DNA from: Carideicomes alvinocaridis
GTDB taxonomy: Bacteria > Pseudomonadota > Alphaproteobacteria > Rhodobacterales > Rhodobacteraceae
NCBI GenBank assembly: GCA_005473895.2
Contig: SRJI02000027.1
Coordinates: forward strand, 1-56,749
Length of the DNA stretch: 56,749 nt
Direction: 5' to 3'
This document shows positions 8,642 through 17,379 of this stretch, in pieces (position 1 is the first letter of the stretch; each line of letters begins with the position of its first letter). Below the pieces are notes generated by a model that was given only the letters and a program-made list of their open reading frames with translations, had not been told where the DNA came from and made no database searches. The position numbers were made by a program, and so were the translations under genes.

Positions 8642-9261
8642 GCCGGCTGCGTGTCATCAACCTGGGCCTGCCCAAATCCGGCACCACCACCTTCGGTCGG
8701 GCGCTGAAGCTCTCGGGGCTGAGGATCGCCGATCACCGCATACGCCCCCGGCAGACCGACGACACCGCGCTGCATGACCGCTTCGTGGCCGAACTGGTCT
8801 ACGAGGATTACTTCGCCACCGGCGATCCGCTGGCCCGGCTGGAGCATTTCGACGGCATCGCCGAGATCAGCATGCTGCGGCGGGAGCGCAGCCTCTGGCC
8901 CCAGACCGACTGGGGCGTCATCGCGGCGATCCGGGCGCATCATCCCGGCGCCCGCTTCGTGGCCACCCGTCGGCCGGCCGAGGCGATGAGCGCGAGCATG
9001 GATCGCTGGAACGATCTTGGCCGCGAACGGCTGCCGACCCTCGCCGTGCCCGGCCTGCCGCAGGGCTGGGGCGCGACCCTGGCCGAACGCCAGCGCTGGA
9101 TCGAGGCACATCACGCCCATCTGCGGCGCCTCTTCGCCGGGGCAGCGGATTTCCTCGAGCTGGACGTGACCGCTGCCGACGCGCCGGATGGCCTGGGCGC
9201 CTTCCTGGGGCGTGACATCCGCTGGTGGGGGCGCGCAAATGCCTCGCGGGCGGCGGGCTGA
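8638..9261 (+). CDS. Sulfotransferase family protein
   Basis: A 207-residue protein with the N-terminal PAPS-binding loop of sulfotransferases, LRVINLGLPKSGTTTFGRAL (about residues 4-23). A later segment, RFVATRRPAEAMSASMDRW, matches the Arg...Ser 3'-phosphate-binding strand/helix. It is short but contains both cofactor motifs, so it may be active and transfer sulfate to a glycan made by the neighbouring glycosyltransferases. Both ends overlap neighbours (ATGA with the upstream gene, TGATG with the downstream one), which is strong evidence for coupled translation. The acceptor cannot be deduced. Confidence 0.78.
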   Translation: MSRLRVINLGLPKSGTTTFGRALKLSGLRIADHRIRPRQTDDTALHDRFVAELVYEDYFATGDPLARLEHFDGIAEISMLRRERSLWPQTDWGVIAAIRAHHPGARFVATRRPAEAMSASMDRWNDLGRERLPTLAVPGLPQGWGATLAERQRWIEAHHAHLRRLFAGAADFLELDVTAADAPDGLGAFLGRDIRWWGRANASRAAG

Positions 9262-11597
9262 TGCGGATCGTGCTGCATATCGGCCCCGACGCCTGGGCCA
9301 CGGGCCGCATCCAGCGGGTGCTGGCGGCGCAGCGCGAGGATCTGGCGAAGCGCGGCGTGCTCTATCCCACCTCGCCGGGGGCCGCGAACCATGTCCGGCT
9401 GTTCATGGCGGCGAGCGACGCCGAGGCCGTGGATTCCCTGCGGTTCAATCGCGGCTTCTTCCTGCCCGAGAGGCAGGCCGCGCTGCGCAGCCAGGTGATG
9501 GAGGGGCTGGCCCGGGAGGTCGCCGCGGCCCGGCCCGAGCTGCTGATCCTGTCGGCCCCGCAGCTGGGCGCCTGCCTTGCCCGGCCGAGCGAGCTCGGGC
9601 GGTTGCGCGAGATGCTGTCGCCACTGTCGCAGGACATCTCGATCCTCGCCCATGTGGAAGAGCCCGCCCGCATGCTGGCGCGTCACTACGCGGCGCAGAT
9701 CGCCGAGGGACGCGCCCTGCCCCTCACGGCCGAGCTGGAGCTGGCGCCGATCTCCGACTGGTGGGACGCCTGTCTGCACGTCCGGCCGGCGCCCGATCCG
9801 GCCAATGGCCTCTTCCCCGAGGTGCAGGCGCCGCCCTTCTGGCTGGACCTGCGCGAGATGGCGGCGCGGTGGGACGCGGTCTTCGGTGTCGGCGCGACTC
9901 GGCTCCGGGCGCTCGAACCGGCCCGGCTGGCCTCGGCGGAGGTGGCGGAGGAGATTGCGGAGGGGTTCGGCCTCACCCTCCCCGCCCCGGCGGAGGCCGA
10001 GGCGCTGCCGGTCCCGCCCTCGGACGCCTGGCTGAGCCGGGCGCGCGAGATGAACGGGCTGCTGCTGCGGCTGGTGGCGCGGGGGGACCGTGTCCTGCCG
10101 CGGCAGCTCTGGCGGCGCATCCTGACCCAGCTCGACATCGCGGGCCCGCCTCTTGCCCCCGGCGCGCTGTCACCCATATCGGAGCGGTTCGCGGGGGATC
10201 GCGCCGCGCTGCTCGCCGCCCATCCGGGGCTGACCGAGGCGGCGATGCGCCCCGACCCGGCCCTGCCCGACTGGCAGGAGGCGCCGCCGCTCGAGGGGTT
10301 CCGCGCCTCGCAATACCTGGCGGCCAACCTGCCCGCCATCGACAAGGCCACCCGCGCCGCCGCGCGCGACAAGGCGCCCGAACTCGCCCCGCCCGAGACG
10401 CTGAACGGACACGCCCTGCCCGAGCCGTCGCCGCTGCTGCCCCCCGCCGCCCGCGAACGCTTTGCCGAGCTGGCTCGATCGCCGTTCCGGCCGCATAACC
10501 GGCTGGGCGAAGGGACGGAGGATGCGCCCGGCGCGCCCTATCCCGAGGTGCCGCGCCGCGCCCTGCCCGAGGGCTCCAGCGGCAATGTCATCGTCGGCTG
10601 CATGAAGAACGAGGCGCCCTATATCGTCGAATGGGTCGCCTATCACCGCGCCATCGGGATCGACAATTTCCTCATCTACACCAATGGCTGCGAGGACGGG
10701 ACCGACGCGATCCTCACGCGGCTGGCCGAGATGGGCGTGGTCCAGCACCGCGTCAACGACGACTGGACGGGGAAGTCGCCCCAGCAGCACGCGCTCAACC
10801 GGTCGCTGAAAGAGCCGGTGATCCGCGATGCGGAGTGGATCCTGCATATCGACGTGGACGAGTTCGTGAACGTGCGCTGCGGCGATGGCACCTTGCAGGA
10901 TTTCCTCGACCGGGTGCCCGGGGCCACCAATGTCGCCATGACCTGGCGGCTGTTCGGGCATTCCGGGGTGGCGCGGCTGGACGACCGCTTCGTGACCGAG
11001 CAATTCGAGATGGCCGCGCCGAAATACTGCCCCAAGCCGCACACGGTCTGGGGCTTCAAGACCATGTCGCGCAATATCGGCGCCTACGAAAAGCTGTCCT
11101 GCCACCGCCCGAACAAGCTGCGCCCCGGCATGGAAGCCCGCGTGAAATGGGTCAACGGGTCGGGGCAGGACATGACGCGCGAGGCGGCGCGGAACGGCTG
11201 GCGCAACTCGCGCCGCTCGGTGGGCTACGACCTGCTGCAGCTCAACCACTACGCGCTGCGCTCGGCCGAGAGCTTTCTGATCAAGCGCCAGCGCGGGCGG
11301 GCGCTGCACGTGGACCGCTCCATCGGGCTGGGCTACTGGATCCGGATGGACTGGTGCGATCACCGCGACCTGACGATCCAGCGCAACCTGCCCCGGCTGC
11401 GGGCAGAATATGACCGGCTGATGCAGGACGACACCCTGCGCGCCTTGCACGAGGCCGGGTTCGACTGGCACCGCGCCAAGGCGGACGAGCTGCACCGCGT
11501 GCCGGAATTCGCCGCGCTCTACCGCGACGCGCTGGACCTTCGCCTCGACGGGACGGAACGGGCCGCCTATGCGCTGGCCCTCGACATGGAGAGTTGA
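9261..11597 (+). CDS. Fusion protein: degenerate sulfotransferase-like N-terminus plus GT2/GT92-like glycosyltransferase (paralogue 2)
   Basis: A 778-residue two-part protein. Residues 1 to about 200 start with RIVLHIGPDAWATGRIQRVL, which has the layout of rhodobacterial sulfotransferase-like domains (LHIG...KTGTT...Q). The Lys-Ser/Thr-Gly-Thr-Thr loop is replaced by DAWATGR, so PAPS binding is doubtful. A linker rich in Ala, Pro and Glu (about 200-435) follows. Residues about 440-740 are a glycosyltransferase domain with CMKNEAPYIVEWVAYHRAIG, TNGCEDGTDAIL, the metal motif HIDVDEFVNV, and LNHYALRSAESFLIK. The start at 9261 overlaps the previous stop. It is followed without a gap by the FkbM gene. 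Confidence 0.8.
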   Translation: MRIVLHIGPDAWATGRIQRVLAAQREDLAKRGVLYPTSPGAANHVRLFMAASDAEAVDSLRFNRGFFLPERQAALRSQVMEGLAREVAAARPELLILSAPQLGACLARPSELGRLREMLSPLSQDISILAHVEEPARMLARHYAAQIAEGRALPLTAELELAPISDWWDACLHVRPAPDPANGLFPEVQAPPFWLDLREMAARWDAVFGVGATRLRALEPARLASAEVAEEIAEGFGLTLPAPAEAEALPVPPSDAWLSRAREMNGLLLRLVARGDRVLPRQLWRRILTQLDIAGPPLAPGALSPISERFAGDRAALLAAHPGLTEAAMRPDPALPDWQEAPPLEGFRASQYLAANLPAIDKATRAAARDKAPELAPPETLNGHALPEPSPLLPPAARERFAELARSPFRPHNRLGEGTEDAPGAPYPEVPRRALPEGSSGNVIVGCMKNEAPYIVEWVAYHRAIGIDNFLIYTNGCEDGTDAILTRLAEMGVVQHRVNDDWTGKSPQQHALNRSLKEPVIRDAEWILHIDVDEFVNVRCGDGTLQDFLDRVPGATNVAMTWRLFGHSGVARLDDRFVTEQFEMAAPKYCPKPHTVWGFKTMSRNIGAYEKLSCHRPNKLRPGMEARVKWVNGSGQDMTREAARNGWRNSRRSVGYDLLQLNHYALRSAESFLIKRQRGRALHVDRSIGLGYWIRMDWCDHRDLTIQRNLPRLRAEYDRLMQDDTLRALHEAGFDWHRAKADELHRVPEFAALYRDALDLRLDGTERAAYALALDMES

Positions 11598-12290
11598 ATG
11601 GACGCAGAGACGAGCGAACGCTTCATCCGCTCCCGCGGGCTGCGGATCCCCCGCAACCCCGCCATCCTCGCCCCGCGGATCCGCAAGGCCCTGCGCACCG
11701 ACCAGTACGAGCGCAAGGAATGCGACGCCATGATGCGCGTTGTGCGCCGCGACGACGTGGTGCTGGAGCTGGGGGCCGGCATCGGCTACATGTCGGCGCT
11801 GATCGCGCGCAAGAAGCCGGTGCGCGAGGTCCATGCCTACGAGGCCAACCCCCTGCTGATCGACTACATCCGCGAGTTGCACGCGGCCAACGGGGTGGAG
11901 AACGTGACGCTGCACAACCGGCTGCTCGCGCCCGAGGCCGGGCCGCCGGTCGCCTTCCACCTGCGGCAGAACTTCCTCGCCTCGTCGATGGACCGCGACA
12001 GCGACCCCGACAGCATCACCGAAACCCGCAAGATCGAGGTGGAGCCGGTCAACGAGGCACTCGACCGGATCCGGCCCACGGTGCTGGTCGCGGATATCGA
12101 GGGGGCGGAAGCCATGCTCCTGCCCGCCGCGCGCTTCACCGACCTGCGTGCGGCGATCATCGAGCTGCATCCGCAATGGATCGGGGCCGAGGGCGTGCGC
12201 GCGGTCTTTGACGCCATGCACCGGGCCGGGCTGACCTATTTCCCCAAGGCGTCGGAGGCCAAGGTCGTGGCGTTCCGGCGCGAATGGTGA
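11598..12290 (+). CDS. FkbM family methyltransferase
   Basis: A 230-residue SAM-dependent methyltransferase of the FkbM type. The SAM-binding motif I is VLELGAGIGYMSALIA (about residues 55-70), followed by an acidic ribose-binding strand (VHAYEANP). The C-terminal strand VLVADIEGAEAMLL and the IIELHPQWIG segment are typical of FkbM proteins, which often O-methylate sugars in bacterial polysaccharides. It begins on the base after the stop of the fusion glycosyltransferase and overlaps the next glycosyltransferase by 7 bases, so it belongs to the same transcript. Confidence 0.87.
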   Translation: MDAETSERFIRSRGLRIPRNPAILAPRIRKALRTDQYERKECDAMMRVVRRDDVVLELGAGIGYMSALIARKKPVREVHAYEANPLLIDYIRELHAANGVENVTLHNRLLAPEAGPPVAFHLRQNFLASSMDRDSDPDSITETRKIEVEPVNEALDRIRPTVLVADIEGAEAMLLPAARFTDLRAAIIELHPQWIGAEGVRAVFDAMHRAGLTYFPKASEAKVVAFRREW

Positions 12291-13345
12291 GGCCGGTGCG
12301 GATCTGCGCCATCCTGACGGTCCGCAACGAGGCGGCCTTCCTGCTGGAATGGCTGGCGCATCACCGCGCGGCGGGGATCACCGACGTGCTGGTCTTCTCC
12401 AACGATTGCGAGGACGGCACGACCGAGATGCTCGACCGCCTGCAGGCCATGGGCGAGCTGGAGCATCACCGCAACGACGGCCCCTACCACAAGTCGGGCA
12501 TCCAGTTCACCGCGCTGAAACAGGCGACGCAGCTCGAGATCTACAGGGCGGCGGACTGGATCCTCGCGCTCGACATTGACGAATTCGTCAATGTCCATGT
12601 GGGCGACCACACCCTGCCCGCCCTGATCGACGCCCTGCCCGAGGCCAGCGCCATCGCCCTGACCTGGCGGCTTTTCGGCAATGCCGACCAGGTCCGCTAC
12701 AAGGACACGCCGGTCACCCGGACCTTTACCCGGGCCGCGCCCGAGATCATGTACTGGCCCTGGCGCGCCTCGATGTTCAAGACGCTCTTCCGCAACGACG
12801 GCACCTACGGCAAGCCCGGCATCCACCGCCCCCGCGACCCCGACCCCGCGCGGCTGGAGGGCACCCGCTGGTTCGACGGCCACGGCCGCGAACTGCCCGC
12901 GCATTTCCGGCGCCGCCGCATCTTTTCCGATTACGGCCAGCCGAATTACGGGCTGGCGCAGCTCAATCATTATCCGCTGGGCTGGATGGAAAGCTACGTG
13001 CTCAAGGCCGATCGCGGCCGGGCGGTCCATGCCGACCAGGCGCTCGGGCTGGATTACTGGGTCGAGCGCAACTTCAACCAGGAGGAAGACACCAGCATCA
13101 CCGCCCTCGATGCGCCGATGCAGGCGGAACTGGCGCGGCTCAGGCGCGACCCGGAGCTTGCCCGGCTGCATGACGCGGCGGTACTCTGGCGCAAGGCGCG
13201 GTTCGAGTCGCTGCTTGGACAGGACAGCTACCGCGCGCTGTTCGGCCGGCTTCTGATGACCCAGCCGTCGCGCCCGGTGACCGAAAAGGCCGCGGCCCTG
13301 CTGATCACTATGGCCAATCGCGCCGCCCCGGAGCCGGGGGATTGA
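12284..13345 (+). CDS. Glycosyltransferase family 2 (Glyco_tranf_2_4/GT92-like), paralogue 3
   Basis: A 353-residue glycosyltransferase beginning almost at its first catalytic strand: ICAILTVRNEAAFLLEWLAH, then FSNDCEDGTTEMLDRL, the metal motif ALDIDEFVNVHVG and LNHYPLGWMESYVLK. It is the shortest and cleanest copy of the domain also found at 7547 and in the C-terminal half of the 9261 gene. It overlaps the FkbM gene by 7 bases. The three copies differ clearly in sequence, so they probably transfer different sugars or recognise different acceptors rather than being recent duplicates. Confidence 0.84.
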   Translation: MVRPVRICAILTVRNEAAFLLEWLAHHRAAGITDVLVFSNDCEDGTTEMLDRLQAMGELEHHRNDGPYHKSGIQFTALKQATQLEIYRAADWILALDIDEFVNVHVGDHTLPALIDALPEASAIALTWRLFGNADQVRYKDTPVTRTFTRAAPEIMYWPWRASMFKTLFRNDGTYGKPGIHRPRDPDPARLEGTRWFDGHGRELPAHFRRRRIFSDYGQPNYGLAQLNHYPLGWMESYVLKADRGRAVHADQALGLDYWVERNFNQEEDTSITALDAPMQAELARLRRDPELARLHDAAVLWRKARFESLLGQDSYRALFGRLLMTQPSRPVTEKAAALLITMANRAAPEPGD

Positions 13346-13497
13346 AGACCGGTCGGCGCCGGACCGCCCATGCCATTGACGGGTGGTGCGCTCTGCCGAA
13401 AGTTCGCAATAATATTCCGTATTTCCGCCCCAAAGCCCGATTATCCGCAGCAAGCAATAGTTTCGCCCCAGCGGCGGCCCGATTCAGAGGACAGACC

Positions 13498-14442
13498 ATG
13501 CAGGACGGCTCCGCCCCATTCGACATTTCGCTTTCCGGTCTGCCCAAGCACGAATGGCTGGACCGGGTCGGGGGCATCGCCGACGAGACCGGCTACCTGC
13601 AGCCGCTGGGGCAGCATCATTCGGCCATCTTCGTGGAGGACAAGCCCATCCTCCTCGTGACCTTCGAGAGCTTCCAGGGCATCCAGGCGCTGTCCGAACT
13701 GGGCCAGCCGCTGGGCTGGGAGATGACGCGCGCGCTCGGCTGGTCGCATCTGTGCCTGCTCTGCGACGGCGATACCTGGTTCCGCGACCCGCATGTCTAT
13801 GCCTATTTCGACCGGCTCACCGATGACGGGTTCTTCGACGATTTCGACCAGGTGATCTTTTACGGCGCCGGTCCCTGCGGCTATGCGGCGGCCGCCTTTT
13901 CCGTGGCCTCGCCCGGCGCCAGCGTGATCACCGTGCAGCCGCAGGCCACGCTCGACCCCCGCATCGTGGAATGGGACGACCGCTTTGCCCATATGCGCCG
14001 GACCGCCTTCAACGACCGCTACGGCTTTGCCCCCGACATGCTGGACGCGGCGCGCGACGCCTTCGTGATCTACGACCCGCGGGTGGCGCTCGACGCGATG
14101 CATGCGGCGCTCTTCACCCGGCCCAACGTCACCAAGCTGCGGATGCCCTTCATGGGGACCGCGCTGCAATCGGACCTGCTGGAGATGCAGCTCCTGTTCC
14201 GGCTGATCGCCCGGGTCGCCAATGGAAAGCTCGACGCGAAAAGCTTTGCCCGGCTCTACCGCGCGCGGCGCGATTACGGCCCCTACCTGCGCAAGCTGCT
14301 GTCGCGCCTCGATGCCGACGAGCGCGAGGGGCTGGTGCGCATGCTCTGCCGGAACGTCACCAGCCGCCTGCATGCGCCGCGCTTCCGCCGCCGGCTCGAC
14401 CGGCTGGAAACCGCCCCCGAGGAAACGCTGGAGGCCGAGTAG
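13498..14442 (+). CDS. Conserved rhodobacterial protein with alpha/beta-hydrolase-like core, nucleophile apparently lost
   Basis: A 314-residue protein that I recognise only as a conserved type in Rhodobacteraceae polysaccharide loci. The segment VIFYGAGPCGYAAAAFSVAS has the shape of the nucleophile elbow of hydrolase-like proteins that often accompany glycosyltransferases (FYG-x-SMGGYAA). Here the Ser-Met-Gly is Gly-Pro-Cys, so catalysis by a serine is unlikely. A VQPQATLDPRIVEWDDRF strand follows. The start at 13498 is chosen because the protein family begins near DISLSGLPKHEWLDR; an open frame runs 52 codons further upstream but through AT-rich intergenic sequence. It lies 152 bases after the glycosyltransferase cluster and may have its own promoter. 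Confidence 0.6.
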   Translation: MQDGSAPFDISLSGLPKHEWLDRVGGIADETGYLQPLGQHHSAIFVEDKPILLVTFESFQGIQALSELGQPLGWEMTRALGWSHLCLLCDGDTWFRDPHVYAYFDRLTDDGFFDDFDQVIFYGAGPCGYAAAAFSVASPGASVITVQPQATLDPRIVEWDDRFAHMRRTAFNDRYGFAPDMLDAARDAFVIYDPRVALDAMHAALFTRPNVTKLRMPFMGTALQSDLLEMQLLFRLIARVANGKLDAKSFARLYRARRDYGPYLRKLLSRLDADEREGLVRMLCRNVTSRLHAPRFRRRLDRLETAPEETLEAE

Positions 14443-14445
14443 CGC

Positions 14446-14880
14446 TCATTCGAGGCCCAGCAGGCGCCGGCGTGGCGCATCGCGCCTGGCATAGAGAAAG
14501 CGCGCCCAGCGGGCCACGATCGGGGTCTTCCAGCCCGCCTCGATCTCGATCTCGTCGATCAGCCGGGCCGCGCCCTCCTCTCCGGTGACCGATAGGCTGT
14601 GACGCCACAGCTCGACGCCCATCCCCTCCTCTTCCGAGACCAGCCGCCGCGCCGCGTCATCGCAGGAGATGACCCGCATCCGGTAGGGGCGCCACGGGAA
14701 AAGTCCCAGCAGCGACACCTCCACGTCGATCACCTGGCCCTCGCGCACCCGGCCCGAGGGCATGCCCCGGAACTGCACCATCCCGCCCGAGACCTCCGCC
14801 AGCGCATCGAGATCGGTGGCCAGCTGCCACAGCCTGTCGGGGCTCACCGGGTAGTCGTGTTCCAGCCTGACGCGCTGCAT
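14446..14880 (-). CDS. SRPBCC (START/Bet v1-like) family protein
   Basis: A 144-residue single-domain protein with the start typical of polyketide-cyclase/START-like folds (VRLEHDYPVSPDRLWQLATDLDALAEV) and a mixed beta-sheet followed by a C-terminal helix rich in Arg (FLYARRDAPRRR). Such proteins bind hydrophobic ligands in a cavity; the ligand here is unknown. It follows a small membrane protein gene by only three bases, so the two form an operon, and its 3' end is convergent with the preceding plus-strand gene at four bases distance. Confidence 0.78.
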   Translation of the reverse strand: MQRVRLEHDYPVSPDRLWQLATDLDALAEVSGGMVQFRGMPSGRVREGQVIDVEVSLLGLFPWRPYRMRVISCDDAARRLVSEEEGMGVELWRHSLSVTGEEGAARLIDEIEIEAGWKTPIVARWARFLYARRDAPRRRLLGLE

Positions 14881-14883
14881 GGC

Positions 14884-15159
14884 TCACCCCATCCTGTCGA
14901 GAACGGCGCGCCGGATTTCCGCCTGGAAACCGCCCAGCAGCCCGCCAAGTGCCAGCGCCACCGGCGACGGGGCCACCCCGAGCGCCTTGACCACCAACGC
15001 CGCCGCCAGCAGCAGCAACGCGAAGGTCAGCACCTTCATGCCGCCCGGATCCGGCGCCGCCGATTCGCCCAGCAGGTCCCCGGCGCGGCGCGCCACGTGC
15101 GGCAGCGCGCGCGGCAGGAAGGCGCAGGCGATGGCGGCGACGATCAGGGTCATCAGCAT
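14884..15159 (-). CDS. Small two-helix membrane protein
   Basis: A 91-residue protein with two hydrophobic segments, residues 1-17 (MLMTLIVAAIACAFLP) and about 42-60 (KVLTFALLLLAAALVVKALG), joined by a basic loop, and a charged C-terminus (EIRRAVLDRMG). The start at 15159 has GGAGAAG a few bases upstream. An overlapping frame runs far upstream through pyrC and pyrE but is only a shadow of them. Function is not recognised. It is cotranscribed with the SRPBCC gene and divergent from pyrC. Confidence 0.7.
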   Translation of the reverse strand: MLMTLIVAAIACAFLPRALPHVARRAGDLLGESAAPDPGGMKVLTFALLLLAAALVVKALGVAPSPVALALGGLLGGFQAEIRRAVLDRMG

Positions 15160-15264
15160 GGGGCTTCTCCGGCAGGCGATCGGGTCAAGCGATAGCGCCG
15201 CCGCACCGCTTTTTCCAGCCCGCAGGGACTGGCGGCAGGCCCGGCGATTGTTTATGCGCAAGCC

Positions 15265-16305
15265 ATGAGCCGCGAAGTCACCCTCCGCCGTCCCGACGAC
15301 TGGCACCTTCACCTGCGCGACGGCGCCATGCTTCGGGCCGTGCTGCCCGAATCCGCCCGCCATTTCGCCCGCGCCATCATCATGCCGAACCTGGTGCCGC
15401 CGGTGGTCACCGGCGCCCAGGCCGCCGCCTATCGCGACCGGATCCGCGCCGCCCTGCCCGACGGGATGGATTTCGCGCCGCTGATGACGCTCTACCTGAC
15501 CGAGGACACCGATCCCGAGGACGTGGCCGCCGCCCAGGTCTCGGGGCTGGTCCACGCGGTCAAGCTCTACCCGGCGGGTGCCACGACCAACTCCGCCTCC
15601 GGGGTGACGGATTTCGACCGCGTCCGGCCGGTGCTGGAGAAGATGGCCGAGATCGGCCTGCCGCTCTGCGTCCACGGCGAGGTCACGGATCCGGAGGTGG
15701 ACATCTTCGACCGCGAGGCGGTGTTCATCGATCGGGTGCTCGACCCGATCCGCCGCGCCACCCCCGGCCTGCGGGTGGTGATGGAGCATATCACGACGCG
15801 GCAGGGTGCCGATTACGTCCGCTCGGCCGAGGCGGACTTGGCGGCGACGATCACCACGCATCACCTGATCATCAACCGCAACCACATCCTCGTCGGCGGC
15901 ATCCGCCCGCATTACTACTGCCTGCCCGTCGCCAAGCGCGAGGAACATCGCCTCGCGCTCCGCGCCGCCGCCACCTCGGGCGATCGCCGCTTCTTCCTCG
16001 GCACCGACAGCGCGCCCCATGTCGACGCCGCCAAGGAGACGGGCTGCGGCTGCGCCGGCTGCTTCACCGCGACCAACACGCTCTCGCTGCTCGCCCATGT
16101 CTTCGAGGAGGAAGAGGCGCTCGACCGGCTGGAGCGGTTCACCTCGCTCAACGGCCCGGCCTTCTACGGCCTGCCCGCCAACGAGGACACGATCACGCTC
16201 CGCCGCGGCGACGATCCCGTCCGCTTCCCCGCGAAGATCGACAGCGACGACGGCCCGGTCACCGTCTTCGACCCGGGCTTCGAGGTCTACTGGACGGCTC
16301 CCTGA
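15265..16305 (+). CDS. pyrC: Dihydroorotase
   Basis: A 346-residue class II dihydroorotase, the usual length for the E. coli PyrC type. It cyclises carbamoyl-aspartate to dihydroorotate in pyrimidine synthesis. The metal-binding [10 protein letters not shown] lies at residues about 10-19, the carboxylated lysine in [12 protein letters not shown], further zinc ligands in CVHGEVTD and MEHITT, and the catalytic Asp region in FLGTDSAPH. The start ATG at 15265 gives the canonical N-terminus. pyrE follows after a 72-base gap that holds a dispersed 40-base repeat starting right after the stop codon. Confidence 0.96.
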   Translation: MSREVTLRRPDDWHLHLRDGAMLRAVLPESARHFARAIIMPNLVPPVVTGAQAAAYRDRIRAALPDGMDFAPLMTLYLTEDTDPEDVAAAQVSGLVHAVKLYPAGATTNSASGVTDFDRVRPVLEKMAEIGLPLCVHGEVTDPEVDIFDREAVFIDRVLDPIRRATPGLRVVMEHITTRQGADYVRSAEADLAATITTHHLIINRNHILVGGIRPHYYCLPVAKREEHRLALRAAATSGDRRFFLGTDSAPHVDAAKETGCGCAGCFTATNTLSLLAHVFEEEEALDRLERFTSLNGPAFYGLPANEDTITLRRGDDPVRFPAKIDSDDGPVTVFDPGFEVYWTAP

Positions 16306-16345
16306 CTTCATCTTGCCAGAAAAACTCCCGCCGGAGGCTCCCGCA
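16306..16345 (+). repeat. Dispersed 40-base intergenic repeat, copy 1
   Basis: The 40 bases after the pyrC stop codon match 38 of 40 bases with 56027-56066. The shared core reads CTTCATCTTGCCA, a run of five to seven A (with one substitution) and CTCCCGCCGG, then a GGCTCCCGCA end. The inner CCGCCGG(A/C)GG... segment can pair weakly with itself. Similar elements appear to be common between genes in Rhodobacteraceae. It lies between pyrC and pyrE on what is probably one transcript. Confidence 0.8.
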
Positions 16346-16377
16346 TTCTCCGCCCGCGCCACGAGAAGGACCAAAGC

Positions 16378-17055
16378 ATGATCCCCACCGCCTTTCCCCC
16401 GAAAGAGGAAATCGCCCGGCTCACCGCCCGGATGCTGCTGGAGATCGGCGCGGTGCACCTGAACGCGACGGACCCCTTCACGCTGGCCTCCGGTCTGCCC
16501 AGCCCGACCTATATCGACTGCCGCAAGCTGATCTCCTATCCCCGCATCCGCGCCACGCTGATGGACTTCCTGACCGTAACGGTGATGCGCGAGGCCGGGT
16601 TCGAGGCCTTTGACAACATCGCCGGCGGCGAGACGGCGGGCATCCCCTTTGCCGCGCTGGTGGCCGAGCGCATGGCGCTGCCGATGACCTATGTCCGCAA
16701 GAAGCCCAAGGGCTACGGCCGCAACGCCCGGATCGAGGGCGAGATGTCCGAGGGCCAGCGCGTCCTGCTGGTGGAGGACCTGACGACCGATGGCGGCTCC
16801 AAGCTCAGCTTCGTGGACGCGATCCGCGAGACCGGGGCGAGCTGTGCGCATACGGCGGTGATCTTCTATTACGGCATCTTCCCCGGCACGGAGGAGACGC
16901 TTGGCGAACACGGCGTGAAGCTGCACCACCTCTGCACCTGGTGGGACGTGCTGGACGAGGCCAAGCGCAGTGGCGCCTTCGACGGCGCAACCCTGACCGA
17001 GGTCGAGGCCTTCCTCACCGCGCCCCGCGACTGGCAGGAAGCGAACAGGCGCTGA
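16378..17055 (+). CDS. pyrE: Orotate phosphoribosyltransferase
   Basis: A 225-residue PyrE that joins orotate and PRPP to make OMP, the step after dihydroorotate oxidation. The PRPP-binding motif is [17 protein letters not shown] (about residues 131-147) and the catalytic flexible loop carries [17 protein letters not shown]. The start has GAGAAGGA about 7 bases upstream. It is the longer PyrE form typical of alphaproteobacteria. It is in the same orientation as pyrC just upstream, so the two probably form one unit. Confidence 0.95.
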   Translation: MIPTAFPPKEEIARLTARMLLEIGAVHLNATDPFTLASGLPSPTYIDCRKLISYPRIRATLMDFLTVTVMREAGFEAFDNIAGGETAGIPFAALVAERMALPMTYVRKKPKGYGRNARIEGEMSEGQRVLLVEDLTTDGGSKLSFVDAIRETGASCAHTAVIFYYGIFPGTEETLGEHGVKLHHLCTWWDVLDEAKRSGAFDGATLTEVEAFLTAPRDWQEANRR

Positions 17056-17379
17056 TCGGCCTGCCCCGGCGGCGGCGGCTTGCCGTCTGTAGGGCGGTAC
17101 CTGTGGACAGGTTCGGGATAACGCGCCGAATCTGTGGGCAAACACATTTCTTTGCCTGTGGACGCCCTGGGGACAAATCGGATCGGTGATTGTTCCGAAT
17201 CGCGGCCCGGTCTAGATATGGGGCGGAAGCAGGCAGACCCAACAACATATCACGGCAGGTCGCGGGTGATCGGGCCGAACCGGTGAAATGCCCACAGAAC
17301 CGCCCACAGACTTGTCCCATTTGCCCTCGGGGCGTGTTTCGGGGCATCTCCGCGGCTCAGAACGACGAGGCAGCCGAGC
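17056..17379. other. Gene-free region upstream of dnaB with five CTGTGGRC motifs
   Basis: No gene is supported in these 324 bases. They hold three direct copies of CTGTGGRC (17101-17108, 17132-17139, 17156-17163) and two inverted copies (17290-17297 and 17302-17309), plus related GGGGACAA and CTTGTCCC sequences near each group. The motif shares TGTGG with the DnaA box (TGTGGATAA) but differs at two or three later positions. It may be a control region for dnaB, a DnaA-related binding cluster or a structured leader. Confidence 0.55.

Noticed and set aside
10170-12221. A 683-codon minus-strand frame opposite the fusion glycosyltransferase and FkbM gene
   Set aside because: Antisense shadow with His/Arg/Gln-rich composition and no recognisable motif.
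14884-17145. A 753-codon minus-strand frame opposite pyrC and pyrE
   Set aside because: Only its last 91 codons (14884-15159) look like a protein with its own ribosome site; the rest is antisense to two certain genes.
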